Part shown: piece by piece, positions 25,717-34,392 of the stretch
Layout of the letters: each line of letters opens with the position of its first letter
Position numbering within the stretch: the stretch's first letter is position 1
Source of the DNA: Polynucleobacter sp. VK25
GTDB taxonomy: Bacteria > Pseudomonadota > Gammaproteobacteria > Burkholderiales > Burkholderiaceae
DNA: 64,000 nt
Assembly (NCBI RefSeq): GCF_018687355.1
Contig: NZ_CP061288.1
Span: 568,144 to 632,143, forward strand
Reading direction: 5' to 3'
Notes under the pieces: model-generated
What the model saw: the letters and a program-made list of their open reading frames with translations, nothing else
What the model was told of the DNA's origin: nothing
Database searches by the model: none
Program-made: the position numbers and the translations under genes

Positions 25717-26997
25717 TTAGCGGTTAAAGCTTCGTTTGGGCGGGCTACCGCGCTTTGCGGGCGCCTTCTTCGCCGGAGCTCCACCAGATCCTGCAGGCCT
25801 CGGCTTTCTAGACTGTTGGTGCTGTTGGCTACGCAATTGAATTGGCTGCGCAACAGCATTAGGATCGGGCTCAAATCCGGTAATCACTTCTTGTGGGAGT
25901 TTTTGCTTAATGAGTTTTTCAATATCTCTGAGCATTTGGTGTTCATCAACACATACCAGTGACACTGCCACACCATTGGATCCTGCGCGACCTGTACGTC
26001 CAATGCGATGTACATAGTCTTCGGAGACGTTTGGAAGGTCGTAGTTCACTACATGGGGGAGTTGGTCAATATCAATACCGCGTGCAGCAATGTCGGTAGC
26101 AACCAATGCGGTTAACTTGCCTGCCTTAAAGTCTGCCAACGCTTTAGTGCGAGCAGATTGGCTTTTATTACCGTGGATAGCCATGCTAGTTATGCCATCT
26201 TTTTCCAATTGAGTAACTAACTTATTGGCACCATGCTTGGTACGTGTAAAGACCAACACTTGTTTCCAGTCATTAGTTTGAATCAGATGGGCTAAAAGCG
26301 GATGTTTCTTAGTTCTGTCTACTGGGTGGATCAATTGGGCAATGGCTTCATTGGCGCTATTGCTGCGAGCAACCTCAATTAACTCTGGTGCATTTAACAA
26401 GCCGTCGGCCAACGCCTTTATCTCAGTAGAGAAGGTGGCTGAGAATAATAGGTTCTGACGCTGCTTTGGCAGTACTGCCAAGATCTTTTTGATGTCACGC
26501 AAGAAGCCCATATCGAGCATGCGATCTGCTTCATCGAGAACTAAAATTTCAATATCCTTGAGGGATACGCAATTTTGCGACATCAAATCCAATAAGCGAC
26601 CTGGCGTAGCAACCAAAATATCTAGACCACCAGCAATGGCTTTAATTTGCGGATTGGCACCAACACCACCAAAGATCACGGTGGACTTCAGGCCCGTGTA
26701 TTTGCCGTAGGTCACAACAGATTCTTGAACTTGGGCGGCTAGCTCTCGTGTAGGTGTGAGAATGAGCACGCGTAAAAGACGTTTGCCTGAACTTGCTTTG
26801 GTAGTGCTTAAGCGCTGCAGAATCGGCAGAGTAAAGCCGGCGGTCTTGCCTGTGCCAGTTTGTGCTGCAGCCAATAGATCGCCACCTTTTAAAACAGCAG
26901 GAATCGATTTCGTTTGAATCGGGGTGGGGCTGGTATAGCCTTCTTCAGCAATAGCGCGAAGAATGGGTTCTGATAAACCAAGATCTGTAAATAACAT
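25717..26997 (-). CDS. rhlE: DEAD-box RNA helicase, RhlE type
   Basis: A 426-residue ATP-dependent RNA helicase. Motifs in order: Q motif ([12 protein letters not shown]), Walker [26 protein letters not shown] in [16 protein letters not shown] in LFSATFS, and the C-terminal [16 protein letters not shown] and [10 protein letters not shown]. The basic, Gln/Pro/Lys-rich tail of about 45 residues is RhlE-like and binds RNA. Likely role: ribosome assembly or mRNA decay. ATG at 26997 is chosen over a TTG three codons earlier. Confidence 0.92.
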   Translation of the reverse strand: MLFTDLGLSEPILRAIAEEGYTSPTPIQTKSIPAVLKGGDLLAAAQTGTGKTAGFTLPILQRLSTTKASSGKRLLRVLILTPTRELAAQVQESVVTYGKYTGLKSTVIFGGVGANPQIKAIAGGLDILVATPGRLLDLMSQNCVSLKDIEILVLDEADRMLDMGFLRDIKKILAVLPKQRQNLLFSATFSTEIKALADGLLNAPELIEVARSNSANEAIAQLIHPVDRTKKHPLLAHLIQTNDWKQVLVFTRTKHGANKLVTQLEKDGITSMAIHGNKSQSARTKALADFKAGKLTALVATDIAARGIDIDQLPHVVNYDLPNVSEDYVHRIGRTGRAGSNGVAVSLVCVDEHQMLRDIEKLIKQKLPQEVITGFEPDPNAVAQPIQLRSQQHQQSRKPRPAGSGGAPAKKAPAKRGSPPKRSFNR

Positions 26998-27140
26998 AGG
27001 GACCAATAATGTATTGACCCGTATTCAACGTATTTAAAAATCGACTATCCCGGTCAATGGGGTGAGCTGCTGCGCTAGAGCGTTTGCAGTAAGAGACTCT
27101 ATTTTAAGTCATCAAGCCCAATGACTGAAGAATTAACGGA

Positions 27141-27740
27141 TTACTCGGGATTCCAGAGGTTTGGTACGACGGTATTGGCATAGCCAGAGACAAATGATTT
27201 TTCTGATCCAGTGACGGGATCAAAGACTGAGCGATGAATACGTCCGATATTGCCACCATACACATGAATGCTGATAGAGGTCTTATTGCTTAGACTGTTC
27301 TCAACCACATGAATGTCGTGAGTGTCTGGTGATACGGTGTCAACATGTCCAGGTGAGCTTATACAAGCGTCACCCGCCTTGAAACTGCCATCTGCCTGGC
27401 GATAGTAGGGCGCACCAGTTTCCTCACCACGTAACTGACCAATCATTCCCCAAACAGTGTGATTGTGTAATGGCGTTTTTTGTCCTGGACCCCATACAAA
27501 GCTCACAATAGAAAAACGATCTAATGGATCTGCGTACAAGAGGTACTGCTGGTAATACTGTGGATGGGGTTTGGTAAATTCTTCAGGCAACCAATCATCG
27601 ACTGCAATGAGTTTCTCCAGCATTTTTTTGCCGTCAGCAAAAACAATTGCTTCGCTTGGCTTTTTCTCAAGTAGCAAGCTGAGTTCTTTAACGAAGGTTA
27701 GTAATTTTCCATCAGACATTTTTTGCTCCATGACATGCAT
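27141..27740 (-). CDS. Thiol dioxygenase (cysteine or 3-mercaptopropionate dioxygenase)
   Basis: A 199-residue cupin-fold, iron-dependent enzyme that oxidises a thiol to a sulfinate. Iron ligands lie in TPLHNHTVWGMIGQLRGEE (two His) and in ISIHVYGGN (third His). The HNHTVWG sequence resembles bacterial 3-mercaptopropionate dioxygenases more than animal cysteine dioxygenase. The start is in a TGATG overlap with the upstream thioesterase, with AGGA six bases before, so the two are translationally coupled. Confidence 0.8.
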   Translation of the reverse strand: MHVMEQKMSDGKLLTFVKELSLLLEKKPSEAIVFADGKKMLEKLIAVDDWLPEEFTKPHPQYYQQYLLYADPLDRFSIVSFVWGPGQKTPLHNHTVWGMIGQLRGEETGAPYYRQADGSFKAGDACISSPGHVDTVSPDTHDIHVVENSLSNKTSISIHVYGGNIGRIHRSVFDPVTGSEKSFVSGYANTVVPNLWNPE

Positions 27741-28171
27741 CACTCATCCTGGAATACGCAATCAGGCCATGCCTTGGGTTTGAGTGTGTTGGTATCAACG
27801 CAAACGATATGCAGTACAGCGCTCGCAATTACTTGGAATTCTTCGCTGTCAGGAAGCTTTCTTTGGGCAGTCTGCTTCACAGTCACCTGTGTGCGTCCAC
27901 GATGTTCAATGACTTGGTCTATGTAAAGCAAGTCATCCAGGCGTCCTGGTTTATGGAAGTTCATGGTGAGTTCGCGCAATGGCATCACCATAGTAAATTC
28001 ATTCTGAAGTTTGGTAGGGCTCAGGCCACGTTGAGCAAGCCACTCTGCACGACTGCGCTCAAAGATCTCAAGATATCGTCCGTGATAGACAAAGCCCGCT
28101 GCATCCGTATCGGAATAGCAAACGCGATGCGTGTAGATAAAAGTCGGGTTATTTGAGTTGGTAGTAGTCAT
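27740..28171 (-). CDS. YbgC/FadM-type acyl-CoA thioesterase (hotdog fold)
   Basis: A 143-residue hotdog protein. The signature HRVCYSDTDAAGFVYHGRYLEIFERSR contains the catalytic Asp of the 4-hydroxybenzoyl-CoA thioesterase/YbgC family and the typical YH(G/N) pair. It probably hydrolyses short-chain or aromatic acyl-CoAs. Not the Tol-Pal ybgC, as no tol genes are adjacent. It overlaps the dioxygenase gene by one base and follows a GNAT gene by 6 bases. Confidence 0.85.
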   Translation of the reverse strand: MTTTNSNNPTFIYTHRVCYSDTDAAGFVYHGRYLEIFERSRAEWLAQRGLSPTKLQNEFTMVMPLRELTMNFHKPGRLDDLLYIDQVIEHRGRTQVTVKQTAQRKLPDSEEFQVIASAVLHIVCVDTNTLKPKAWPDCVFQDE

Positions 28172-28177
28172 TGCTTA

Positions 28178-28615
28178 TTAAATCAAATTTGGTAATAAGA
28201 GAATCATATTACGATGGGGAATACCTGCTTCATCATAGGTACCCCCTTGAGCTTTAAAGCCCAGTTTTTCATAAAAAGGGATAGCGCTGACTTGGGAGTG
28301 CAGGATGATGGCCTTTGCCCCTTGAGAGATAGCCAGATCAACTAGTTTTTCTAGGATTTGCTTTCCTATGCCCAGACCCCTATATTGAGCCAGGATAGCC
28401 ATACGCCCAATTTGAGTCTGGCCATCACCTAAATCCACCAGCCTTCCAGTGCCGATACATTGCGCATCTTGGTAGGCCAGGACATGGGTAGCAGTGAGGT
28501 CAAATTCGTCTAATTCAAGCTCAGCAGGAACCTGCTGCTCGTGAATGAAGACTGCCTCACGCACCAAAAAGGCGTCTGCCCCAGCTTCTTGCCAGTGTTT
28601 AGCTAGTATTTCCAA
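28178..28615 (-). CDS. GNAT family N-acetyltransferase
   Basis: A 145-residue GNAT-fold protein. The acetyl-CoA-binding segment is GRMAILAQYRGLGIGKQILEKL, and the C-terminal IPFYEKLGFKAQGGTYDEAGIPH is typical of the YjcF/ElaA-like subgroup. The substrate (amine or protein) is unknown. First of three tightly packed genes with the thioesterase and thiol dioxygenase. Confidence 0.85.
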   Translation of the reverse strand: MEILAKHWQEAGADAFLVREAVFIHEQQVPAELELDEFDLTATHVLAYQDAQCIGTGRLVDLGDGQTQIGRMAILAQYRGLGIGKQILEKLVDLAISQGAKAIILHSQVSAIPFYEKLGFKAQGGTYDEAGIPHRNMILLLPNLI

Positions 28616-28779
28616 GGTTCAGATTGCCCTTATTTTCGACTTCCCTCTCAATTTACCAAAGATGTAGGTTGGGGTGAGATAGTTCTTCGCCGCACAAAAA
28701 CTGCCTTAATCCGTGGTTACAATGAATTGTGGCTCTGTAATGAGCCCAACCAAAACCTTTTACTCAATTAGGAGTTATC

Positions 28780-29361
28780 TTGAAGAAATCTTTATTAGCT
28801 GGTTTGTTTGCTGCAGTTGGCGTTACCTTTGCAAGTTCTGTTTTTGCACAACTTCCTGCAAAGATGTTGCCTTTAGCTGCTGACGTTGTCGTTTTGAGCG
28901 CAACCGTTGATTCAGTGGATGCAAAAAAGCGCATCGTTGTATTGAAAGATGCTAATGGTAATTTGGCGCAGATGAATGTTGCTAAATCTGTTAATGATTT
29001 AGACAAAGTTAAAAAAGGCGACATTTTCTTGGTTGAGCATGCTCAAGCAGTTGCTGTTGGATTAACGGCTGCAGGTAAAGATCAAAAGCCAGGCGTATCT
29101 GGTGTGCGCTCTGTAGTAGTAGCAGGAAAAGGTTCTGCTAAGCCTTTTGAAGAAACTACAGAAACTGTATATGCAACTGTAAAGATTTCAACAATCGATC
29201 AAAAGACACGCATCGTTACTTTCACAATGCCTACTGGCGAGAAGCAAAAAGTAAAAGTGGATCCAGCTGTTTTAGGTCTTGAGAAATTCAAAGCTGGCGA
29301 CGACGTTATGGTTGAGTTTGTTGACGACACAGCTATCGGCTTCGTAACACCAAAGAAATAA
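28780..29361 (+). CDS. Exported protein with internal duplication, TTG start
   Basis: A 193-residue protein. The TTG start is supported by TAGGAG five bases before and by the signal peptide KKSLLAGLFAAVGVTFASSVFA (cleavage about residue 23). The mature part has two copies of a 55-60-residue beta-rich unit, about residues 36-90 and 130-190. Shared positions are ATV..s.D.K.RIV near the start and L.K.K.GD...VE...a.G near the end. It is probably a periplasmic beta-barrel pair. No family recognised. Monocistronic with its own terminator. Confidence 0.7.
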   Translation: MKKSLLAGLFAAVGVTFASSVFAQLPAKMLPLAADVVVLSATVDSVDAKKRIVVLKDANGNLAQMNVAKSVNDLDKVKKGDIFLVEHAQAVAVGLTAAGKDQKPGVSGVRSVVVAGKGSAKPFEETTETVYATVKISTIDQKTRIVTFTMPTGEKQKVKVDPAVLGLEKFKAGDDVMVEFVDDTAIGFVTPKK

Positions 29362-29400
29362 GCATGAATCAGTAAGTAATTGGCTGGGTAGTACACCGGC

Positions 29401-29435
29401 AACAAAAAAGCCCGCTCACGCGGGCTTTTTTGTTG
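29401..29435. terminator. Bidirectional rho-independent terminator
   Basis: AAAAAAGCCCGC-TCAC-GCGGGCTTTTTT: strong stem with A and T runs on both sides. It serves the duplicated exported protein gene (+) and the molybdate/tungstate operon (-). Confidence 0.9.
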
Positions 29436-29455
29436 AATTGCAGCAAGGCAAGAGC

Positions 29456-29680
29456 TTAGGCGCCTTTGGCAATCATGACGTCAGATGCTTTGATCACTGC
29501 CCAAGCTTGATCTCCAACCTTCAGGTTGAGTTCATCAACTGCTTCATTGGTGATAGAGGCTGTAACAATATGGTCGCCGCCGATATCGATCTTTACGTGC
29601 GAAGTTGTTTGACCCATCTTGAGTTCAACTACTTTACCGTTCAAAGTATTGCGAGCGCTAAGTTTGACTTTCAGTTCCAT
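29456..29680 (-). CDS. Molbindin-type TOBE/Mop protein
   Basis: A 74-residue single Mop domain: LSARNTLNGKVVELKMGQTT, then VKIDIGGDHIVTASITNEA and AVIKASDVMIAKG. Such proteins oligomerise and store or carry molybdate/tungstate in the cytosol. It is the last gene of the minus-strand oxyanion operon, 9 bases after the substrate-binding gene. Confidence 0.88.
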   Translation of the reverse strand: MELKVKLSARNTLNGKVVELKMGQTTSHVKIDIGGDHIVTASITNEAVDELNLKVGDQAWAVIKASDVMIAKGA

Positions 29681-29688
29681 GATTTCTC

Positions 29689-30570
29689 CTAATGGACGTA
29701 TTGCTTTGCATATGCAGCATCATTATAAAGAGGCTCTTTGTATTTTGACTTTCCGTAATTGCGAATAATCGTCTGACCTTCATCTGAAGCCACAAATTGA
29801 ATGAATTTCACAGCAATATCGCGATTTTCAGTAGCGCCAGCGGGAGCTGCTAGGGCGTCATAGGTATTTACTAAGAACTTATCACCACGGTACAGAATGA
29901 CCAAATTAGGCGCAATATCTTTTTCGGCAACCCAGGTGCTGCTATCGGTCATGAAATAAGCATTTTCTGCGCTGGCCTTTTTTAAGGACGCCGTCATAAA
30001 GTCATTGGTAACGATGTACCAGCCGCCCTCAGGGGTTATGTCGGCCTTCTTCCAGATGTCCATCTCTTTTTGATGGGTGCCTGATCTATCGCCTCTAGAA
30101 ATAAAGTTTGCTTTTGCTTTCGCTATCTTTGCGTAAGCATCGGCGCCGCTGCCTGCCGTTTTAATGTTTGCTGCGTCATTCTTTGGGCCAACAATATAAA
30201 ACTCATTTGATCCAATGAGGGTGCGATTGGTCGCCCAGCCATCTGCAAGCGCCTTGTTAACCGCGTCCGGTGCATGCACCATGATCATATCCACTTGTTG
30301 GTTTTTAAGTAGATTTAAAGAGGCGCCGCTACCTGCTTTAATCCAGATTAAGCGCGCTCCTTCTTTCTTATCAAACGCCTCTCCAAGAGCTTGAAGAAGT
30401 CCTAATTCACCTGGACTACCGGTAGCCAATTTAAAGCTTTTACTACCTTGCCCATAAATCGCTTCTGGTTTTGTGGGGTTATTTTGTGCCATAACAGTTT
30501 GCGCTCCCATGATAAAAGCGAGACTGGCCATTAGAGTCTTTATGGTGATTAGGGGCATATTATTTTTCAT
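29689..30570 (-). CDS. Molybdate/tungstate-type periplasmic binding protein (WtpA/TupA-like)
   Basis: A 293-residue periplasmic binding protein. The signal peptide ends at TVMAQ (about residue 29). SGASLNLLKNQQVDMIMVHAPDAV, FISRGDRSGTHQKEMDIWKKA and AYFMTDSSTW parallel the TupA-like paralogue upstream, with one domain order and several identical motifs, suggesting an old duplication. It is 5 bases downstream of that gene. It probably binds tungstate, molybdate or a related oxyanion. No permease adjacent. Confidence 0.78.
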   Translation of the reverse strand: MKNNMPLITIKTLMASLAFIMGAQTVMAQNNPTKPEAIYGQGSKSFKLATGSPGELGLLQALGEAFDKKEGARLIWIKAGSGASLNLLKNQQVDMIMVHAPDAVNKALADGWATNRTLIGSNEFYIVGPKNDAANIKTAGSGADAYAKIAKAKANFISRGDRSGTHQKEMDIWKKADITPEGGWYIVTNDFMTASLKKASAENAYFMTDSSTWVAEKDIAPNLVILYRGDKFLVNTYDALAAPAGATENRDIAVKFIQFVASDEGQTIIRNYGKSKYKEPLYNDAAYAKQYVH

Positions 30571-30575
30571 GCTGA

Positions 30576-31400
30576 TTATTTTTTAGCATTAGGGAAGAAG
30601 AGTTGCTCGCCATCAATCTTGTAGCTGGCAATGACATCCTGACCGTTCTTGGAAATAAGCCAATCAATAAATTCTTGACCCTGTGCTTTTTTCACATGGG
30701 GGAATTTCGCTGGATTAACCAACATCACGCCATACTGATTGAATAGCTTAGGATCGCCCTGCACCAAGATGACGAGATCACCGCGATTCTTAAAGCTTAA
30801 CCAAGTGCCACGGTCAGCCAAGATATAGCCATTCATTGCGGATGCTGTGTTCAGGGCAGGTCCCATGCCTGAGCCGGTTTCTTTATACCAAGATTGGCTA
30901 GCAGAAGGGTTGATGCCGGCGCCTTTCCAATAACGAAGTTCTGCAGCATGTGTGCCACTTTTATCTGCACGAGATACAAAAGGCGCTTGAGCTGCAGAAA
31001 TCTTTTGGAGCGCTGCTTGAATGTCTTTGCCGCCACCCACTTTTGCAGGATCTGATTTTGGCCCAATAAGAACGAAGTCGTTGTACATCACTTCGTAGCG
31101 TTTGGTCGAATAACCTTCCTCAACGAATTTTTCTTCAGCAGGCTTGTCATGAACAAATACGACATCTGCATCACCGCGACGACCAATGTCCAATGCTTGG
31201 CCGGTGCCTACGGCAACTACCTTTACCTCAATGCCTGTCTTCATCTTAAAAATAGGCAGCATGTAATTAAATAGGCCGGATTGCTCGGTAGAGGTGGTGG
31301 AGGACACCACAATACTTTTTTCTTGGGCAGAGACCGAAAGTGAGGTAATGGATAGGGCTGCCAGGGTCGTAAGTAATAGTTTGCGAATCATTTTTTTCAT
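30576..31400 (-). CDS. tupA: Tungstate-binding protein, TupA-like
   Basis: A 274-residue periplasmic binding protein with a signal peptide ending at SVSAQ. The oxyanion-binding segment IVVSSTTSTEQSGLF matches the TTTS region of TupA. VAVGTGQALDIGRRGDADVVFVHD, FVSRADKSGTHAAELRYWK and YILADRGTWL complete the family pattern. It heads the minus-strand operon, divergent from the ModE/PBP regulator. The cognate TupB and TupC are not adjacent. Confidence 0.82.
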   Translation of the reverse strand: MKKMIRKLLLTTLAALSITSLSVSAQEKSIVVSSTTSTEQSGLFNYMLPIFKMKTGIEVKVVAVGTGQALDIGRRGDADVVFVHDKPAEEKFVEEGYSTKRYEVMYNDFVLIGPKSDPAKVGGGKDIQAALQKISAAQAPFVSRADKSGTHAAELRYWKGAGINPSASQSWYKETGSGMGPALNTASAMNGYILADRGTWLSFKNRGDLVILVQGDPKLFNQYGVMLVNPAKFPHVKKAQGQEFIDWLISKNGQDVIASYKIDGEQLFFPNAKK

Positions 31401-31458
31401 GTCTGCACTCTAAGTAGTTGATTAAATGTCTATCATCGCATACATTAATACTTATTGA

Positions 31459-31483
31459 ATATGCAAAAGATTACATATGCAAA
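31459..31483 (+). repeat. Repeated ATATGCAAA, candidate operator
   Basis: ATATGCAAA occurs at 31459-31467 and again at 31475-31483, 16 bases apart start to start. The second copy overlaps the regulator's ATG (31477). The two copies lie in the 76-base gap between the divergent tupA and regulator genes, where an autoregulatory site is expected. Function is inferred. Confidence 0.3.
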
Positions 31484-32499
31484 TTGAAGTGCGACCAACC
31501 CTCATTGTTAAGACCAAGGCCGAAGGAAAGAGCTCGGTAGACCTCATTTGGCTTGCTCAGATGCTCAAAGACATTGGTAGTGGTAGCTCTCTAGTCGTTG
31601 CCAGCAAAAAATCAGGTACCTCTTATAGGGGCGCCTGGGGCAAATTGAATCAAGTTGAAGAAGAGTTAGGTATGCCGCTGATTATTCGGACCAAGGGCCA
31701 TGGATCCAAGTTAACTGAATTCGGCACATTTTTAATTCAGTTCATTGAGGATATGCAAGCGGGGTATCTTAAGTACGATGCGCAGTACCATGACCTACTG
31801 GTAAAAGAAATTAAGAAAATACAAAAGTCAGAAAGTGTACGTTGGAAATTTTTCTCTAGTAGTGATTCAATCATTCAAAAGGCTGCAGGAGAAATCACAG
31901 GCCTTGAACTTAAAATTGCAGGATCAGGCGAATCTCTCGAGAGACTTCTCAATAATGAGGCGCACATTGCCGGATACCATGTATCCGATCCAAAGAGCTC
32001 TAAAGCAATCTACCAGCGCTTATCAAAAAACAATATCGAGATATATCCTGTAATGAAGCGCACCCAAGGATTAATCGTCAAAAAGGGAAATCCACTGCAT
32101 ATTCGCTCGGTTGAGGATTTAGTGGGTAAAAAGATTCGTTTCATTAACCGACAGATTGGCTCCGGAACCCGATTGTTGCTAGATAACCTGCTAATGGAGG
32201 AGGGGATCGATCCGCTGGAGATCAATGGCTATTTGCATGAAGAATTTACCCATTCAGCTGTAGCGAACGCCATACTCGCAGGCAAAGCTGACGTCGGTTT
32301 AGGGGTAAAAAATATAGCCTTAGAAAATGGTTTGGGTTTTGTGCCCCTAAAAGATGAAATATTTTTTATTGCGATGCATAAAGAGATGGCGGCTCAATCC
32401 GCTTCATCTAAATTGATACGCAAGATCAGAAGTTCTTCTGGAGAGACGCCAGGATATAAAGCGGTTAGCCTTAATAGACAAATACAGGAATGGCTATAG
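31477..32499 (+). CDS. Molybdate/tungstate-responsive regulator (ModE-like HTH plus PBP domain)
   Basis: A 340-residue one-component regulator. Residues about 15-90 form a ModE/LysR-like winged helix (SYRGAWGKLNQVEEELGMPLI followed by GHGSKLTEFG). Residues about 120-330 form a periplasmic-binding-protein-like effector domain of the PBP_like type (RTQGLIVKKGNPLHI, RQIGSGTRLLLDNLL, AGKADVGLGVKN). This is the layout of the TunR-type regulators described for tungstate/molybdate genes. It is divergent from tupA and followed by modA. No Shine-Dalgarno sequence is obvious. Confidence 0.78.
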   Translation: MQIEVRPTLIVKTKAEGKSSVDLIWLAQMLKDIGSGSSLVVASKKSGTSYRGAWGKLNQVEEELGMPLIIRTKGHGSKLTEFGTFLIQFIEDMQAGYLKYDAQYHDLLVKEIKKIQKSESVRWKFFSSSDSIIQKAAGEITGLELKIAGSGESLERLLNNEAHIAGYHVSDPKSSKAIYQRLSKNNIEIYPVMKRTQGLIVKKGNPLHIRSVEDLVGKKIRFINRQIGSGTRLLLDNLLMEEGIDPLEINGYLHEEFTHSAVANAILAGKADVGLGVKNIALENGLGFVPLKDEIFFIAMHKEMAAQSASSKLIRKIRSSSGETPGYKAVSLNRQIQEWL

Positions 32500-32548
32500 T
32501 TTTCTGGAGTCTTTTCAATATCGCTGAATCCACTAGAATGGATTGCAT

Positions 32549-33304
32549 ATGATCATGCGACTCCTTTCCTTGCTGGTAACACTTTGTTTCTTTACTACTA
32601 GTTCATTTGCACAGGTATCGACAGTTGCAGTTGCTGCCAATATGAAGGATGCGTTTGCGGAGATAGCCACTGCATTTAAATCTGTTGGTCGACCAGATAT
32701 CAGGGTGGTTTACGGTTCCTCTGGCAACTTCACTACGCAAATTATGAATGGCGCTCCATTTAATGTATTTATTGCGGCTGACGAACATTTTCCACTCGAG
32801 TTATATAAAAATGGGAAGACAGTGGATGATGGTGTTGTATATGCCATTGGTAAATTAGCCATCATTACTAAAACATCTTCTGGTATTCAGTTGCTAGATG
32901 GCAAAGCGGACATAGCAAAAGCGATTGCCAAAGCTAATAAGGTCGCCATTGCTAAACCTGAGCTTGCACCCTACGGAAGAGCAGCGGTTCAGTACTTAAA
33001 GGCAGAGGGTCTTTGGGATCTTGCTAAAGACAAGTTGGTTTATGCCGACAATATTGGAGCGGCCACAACTTACGTAGTGAGTGGTGCAGCTGATATTGGA
33101 TTTACAGCCTTTTCGCTAGCGAAGTCACCTGAGCTTGCGAAGCAAACGAGCTTCTTACTGGTTGATTCAAAGCTGTATGAGCCTATTAAGCAGCGCATGG
33201 TCCTCATCAAGGGCGCACCCCAGGAGGCTGCAGACTTATATCGCTTTATGCAGGGGTCTCAAGTCAAAGCTATTCTGCAAAAATACGGTTACACCACCCC
33301 TTAG
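32549..33304 (+). CDS. modA: Molybdate-binding periplasmic protein
   Basis: About 251 residues. The signal peptide ends at SSFAQ. VAVAANMKDAFAEIATAF, VYGSSGNFTTQIMNGAPFNVFIAADE (Ser residues binding the oxyanion) and LAPYGRAAVQYLKAEG are typical of ModA. The start is ambiguous: ATG at 32549 or 32555, or TTG at 32543. It lies 49 bases after the regulator in the same direction. modB and modC are absent here. Confidence 0.88.
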   Translation: MIMRLLSLLVTLCFFTTSSFAQVSTVAVAANMKDAFAEIATAFKSVGRPDIRVVYGSSGNFTTQIMNGAPFNVFIAADEHFPLELYKNGKTVDDGVVYAIGKLAIITKTSSGIQLLDGKADIAKAIAKANKVAIAKPELAPYGRAAVQYLKAEGLWDLAKDKLVYADNIGAATTYVVSGAADIGFTAFSLAKSPELAKQTSFLLVDSKLYEPIKQRMVLIKGAPQEAADLYRFMQGSQVKAILQKYGYTTP

Positions 33305-33340
33305 CTCAGCCCTTGGTTCGCTGCTTAGTTATTCCCCTAA

Positions 33341-33967
33341 TTACTTAGGTGCTCTCATGAACTGGAGCATTTCTTGTAAGGCTTCTTTGGGCGACTTGCG
33401 TAGCTGCTCAACAACTGCCTCATAGTCCTCGGCAGGACGGTTCTGACTAAGCTTAAATTTTCCAACCAAACTCTTGATCTCAATCTCGATACCGATGATA
33501 GCTTTGAGCATGGTTTGCACATACTCCTCGGGGGCATCATCAAGCTTCCAAGTCGATTGATAGGTGGGCTCATGAATATTCGTCATTTGTGAGACATGAC
33601 TTCTAAGCCATTGCGCATCATCAATGAGTTTGATGGTCCCTTCGGCATGTACTGCAGCGTAATTCCATGTCGGAACTACTTTGCCACTCTCTTGCTTGGA
33701 GGGATACCAAGAAGGAGTTACATAAGCATTGGGACCATTAAAGATTGCGGTGACAGCGGTATTGCTGCTATTCGCTACTTTGGTGAGTGGATTCATCTTG
33801 GCAACATGACCATAGAGCTTGGTCTTGTCTTCACTCAACATTAGGGGGAGGTGGTTAATTTCAAAATGACCATCTAGATTTGCCACGATGACGGCTAGGG
33901 GATATTCAGAAATCAGCTGAGCAAGAACAGCGGACTCTTCAACTAAAAAATGTTTTGGTAAGTACAT
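33341..33967 (-). CDS. FMN-binding negative regulator, PaiB family
   Basis: A 208-residue PaiB-like FMN-binding split-barrel protein starting MYLPKHFLVEE. NHLPLMLSEDKTKLYGHVAKMNP, TAIFNGPNAYVTPSWYPSK and VPTWNYAAVHAEGTI are hallmark segments. PaiB of Bacillus represses protease and sporulation genes, but family members elsewhere may be flavoenzymes. An in-frame start 22 codons upstream (34033) is less likely because family alignment begins at MYLP. Confidence 0.87.
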   Translation of the reverse strand: MYLPKHFLVEESAVLAQLISEYPLAVIVANLDGHFEINHLPLMLSEDKTKLYGHVAKMNPLTKVANSSNTAVTAIFNGPNAYVTPSWYPSKQESGKVVPTWNYAAVHAEGTIKLIDDAQWLRSHVSQMTNIHEPTYQSTWKLDDAPEEYVQTMLKAIIGIEIEIKSLVGKFKLSQNRPAEDYEAVVEQLRKSPKEALQEMLQFMRAPK

Positions 33968-34085
33968 AGTTAGATAGGTTATATGACGTGTGAATAAGTA
34001 TGCATTAATCCGCTTGTTTTTGTTTTGGATCAAGCTCCTAGGGGCTTAAATAGGTCATTATTCATATTGAACACCCCTTTAAACG

Positions 34086-34104
34086 AATGATATTCATTCT
34101 CATT
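34086..34104 (+). promoter_or_regulatory. Putative Fur box upstream of feoA
   Basis: AATGATATTCATTCTC matches 14 of 16 positions of the core of the Fur consensus (AATGATAATCATTATC), and a further ATTTATC follows. It is about 45 bases before the feoA start, at the expected promoter position, and consistent with iron repression of feoAB. Confidence 0.65.
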
Positions 34105-34146
34105 TATCGTTATAATGACCTTTATCCAAGCTAAAAAGCATATTGA

Positions 34147-34392
34147 ATGAATTTAGACCAAGTCGACTTAGGCAGTCTTTATCGCGTCAGTGAAATCAAT
34201 GCCCCCAAAGGCGCCCCTCAAATTAAGGGGCAGTTGGAGGATATTGGCTTTTTACCTGGCGAGCAGGTAACGGTATTGCGCAAAGGTCTTTTGGGCAAAG
34301 GACCTTACATGGTTCGCGTGGGTGCCTCGACTTTTGCATTGCGCCAATCAGAAGCACGCATGATTACAGTTGAATCAGCAGCGCATGTCTGA
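34147..34392 (+). CDS. feoA: Ferrous iron transport protein A
   Basis: An 81-residue SH3-like cytosolic protein: YRVSEINAP, IKGQLEDIGFLPGEQVTVLRKG, and VRVGASTFALRQSEARMI. FeoA assists the FeoB pore. Its end overlaps the FeoB start by 8 bases, indicating translational coupling. A putative Fur box lies upstream. Confidence 0.93.
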   Translation: MNLDQVDLGSLYRVSEINAPKGAPQIKGQLEDIGFLPGEQVTVLRKGLLGKGPYMVRVGASTFALRQSEARMITVESAAHV

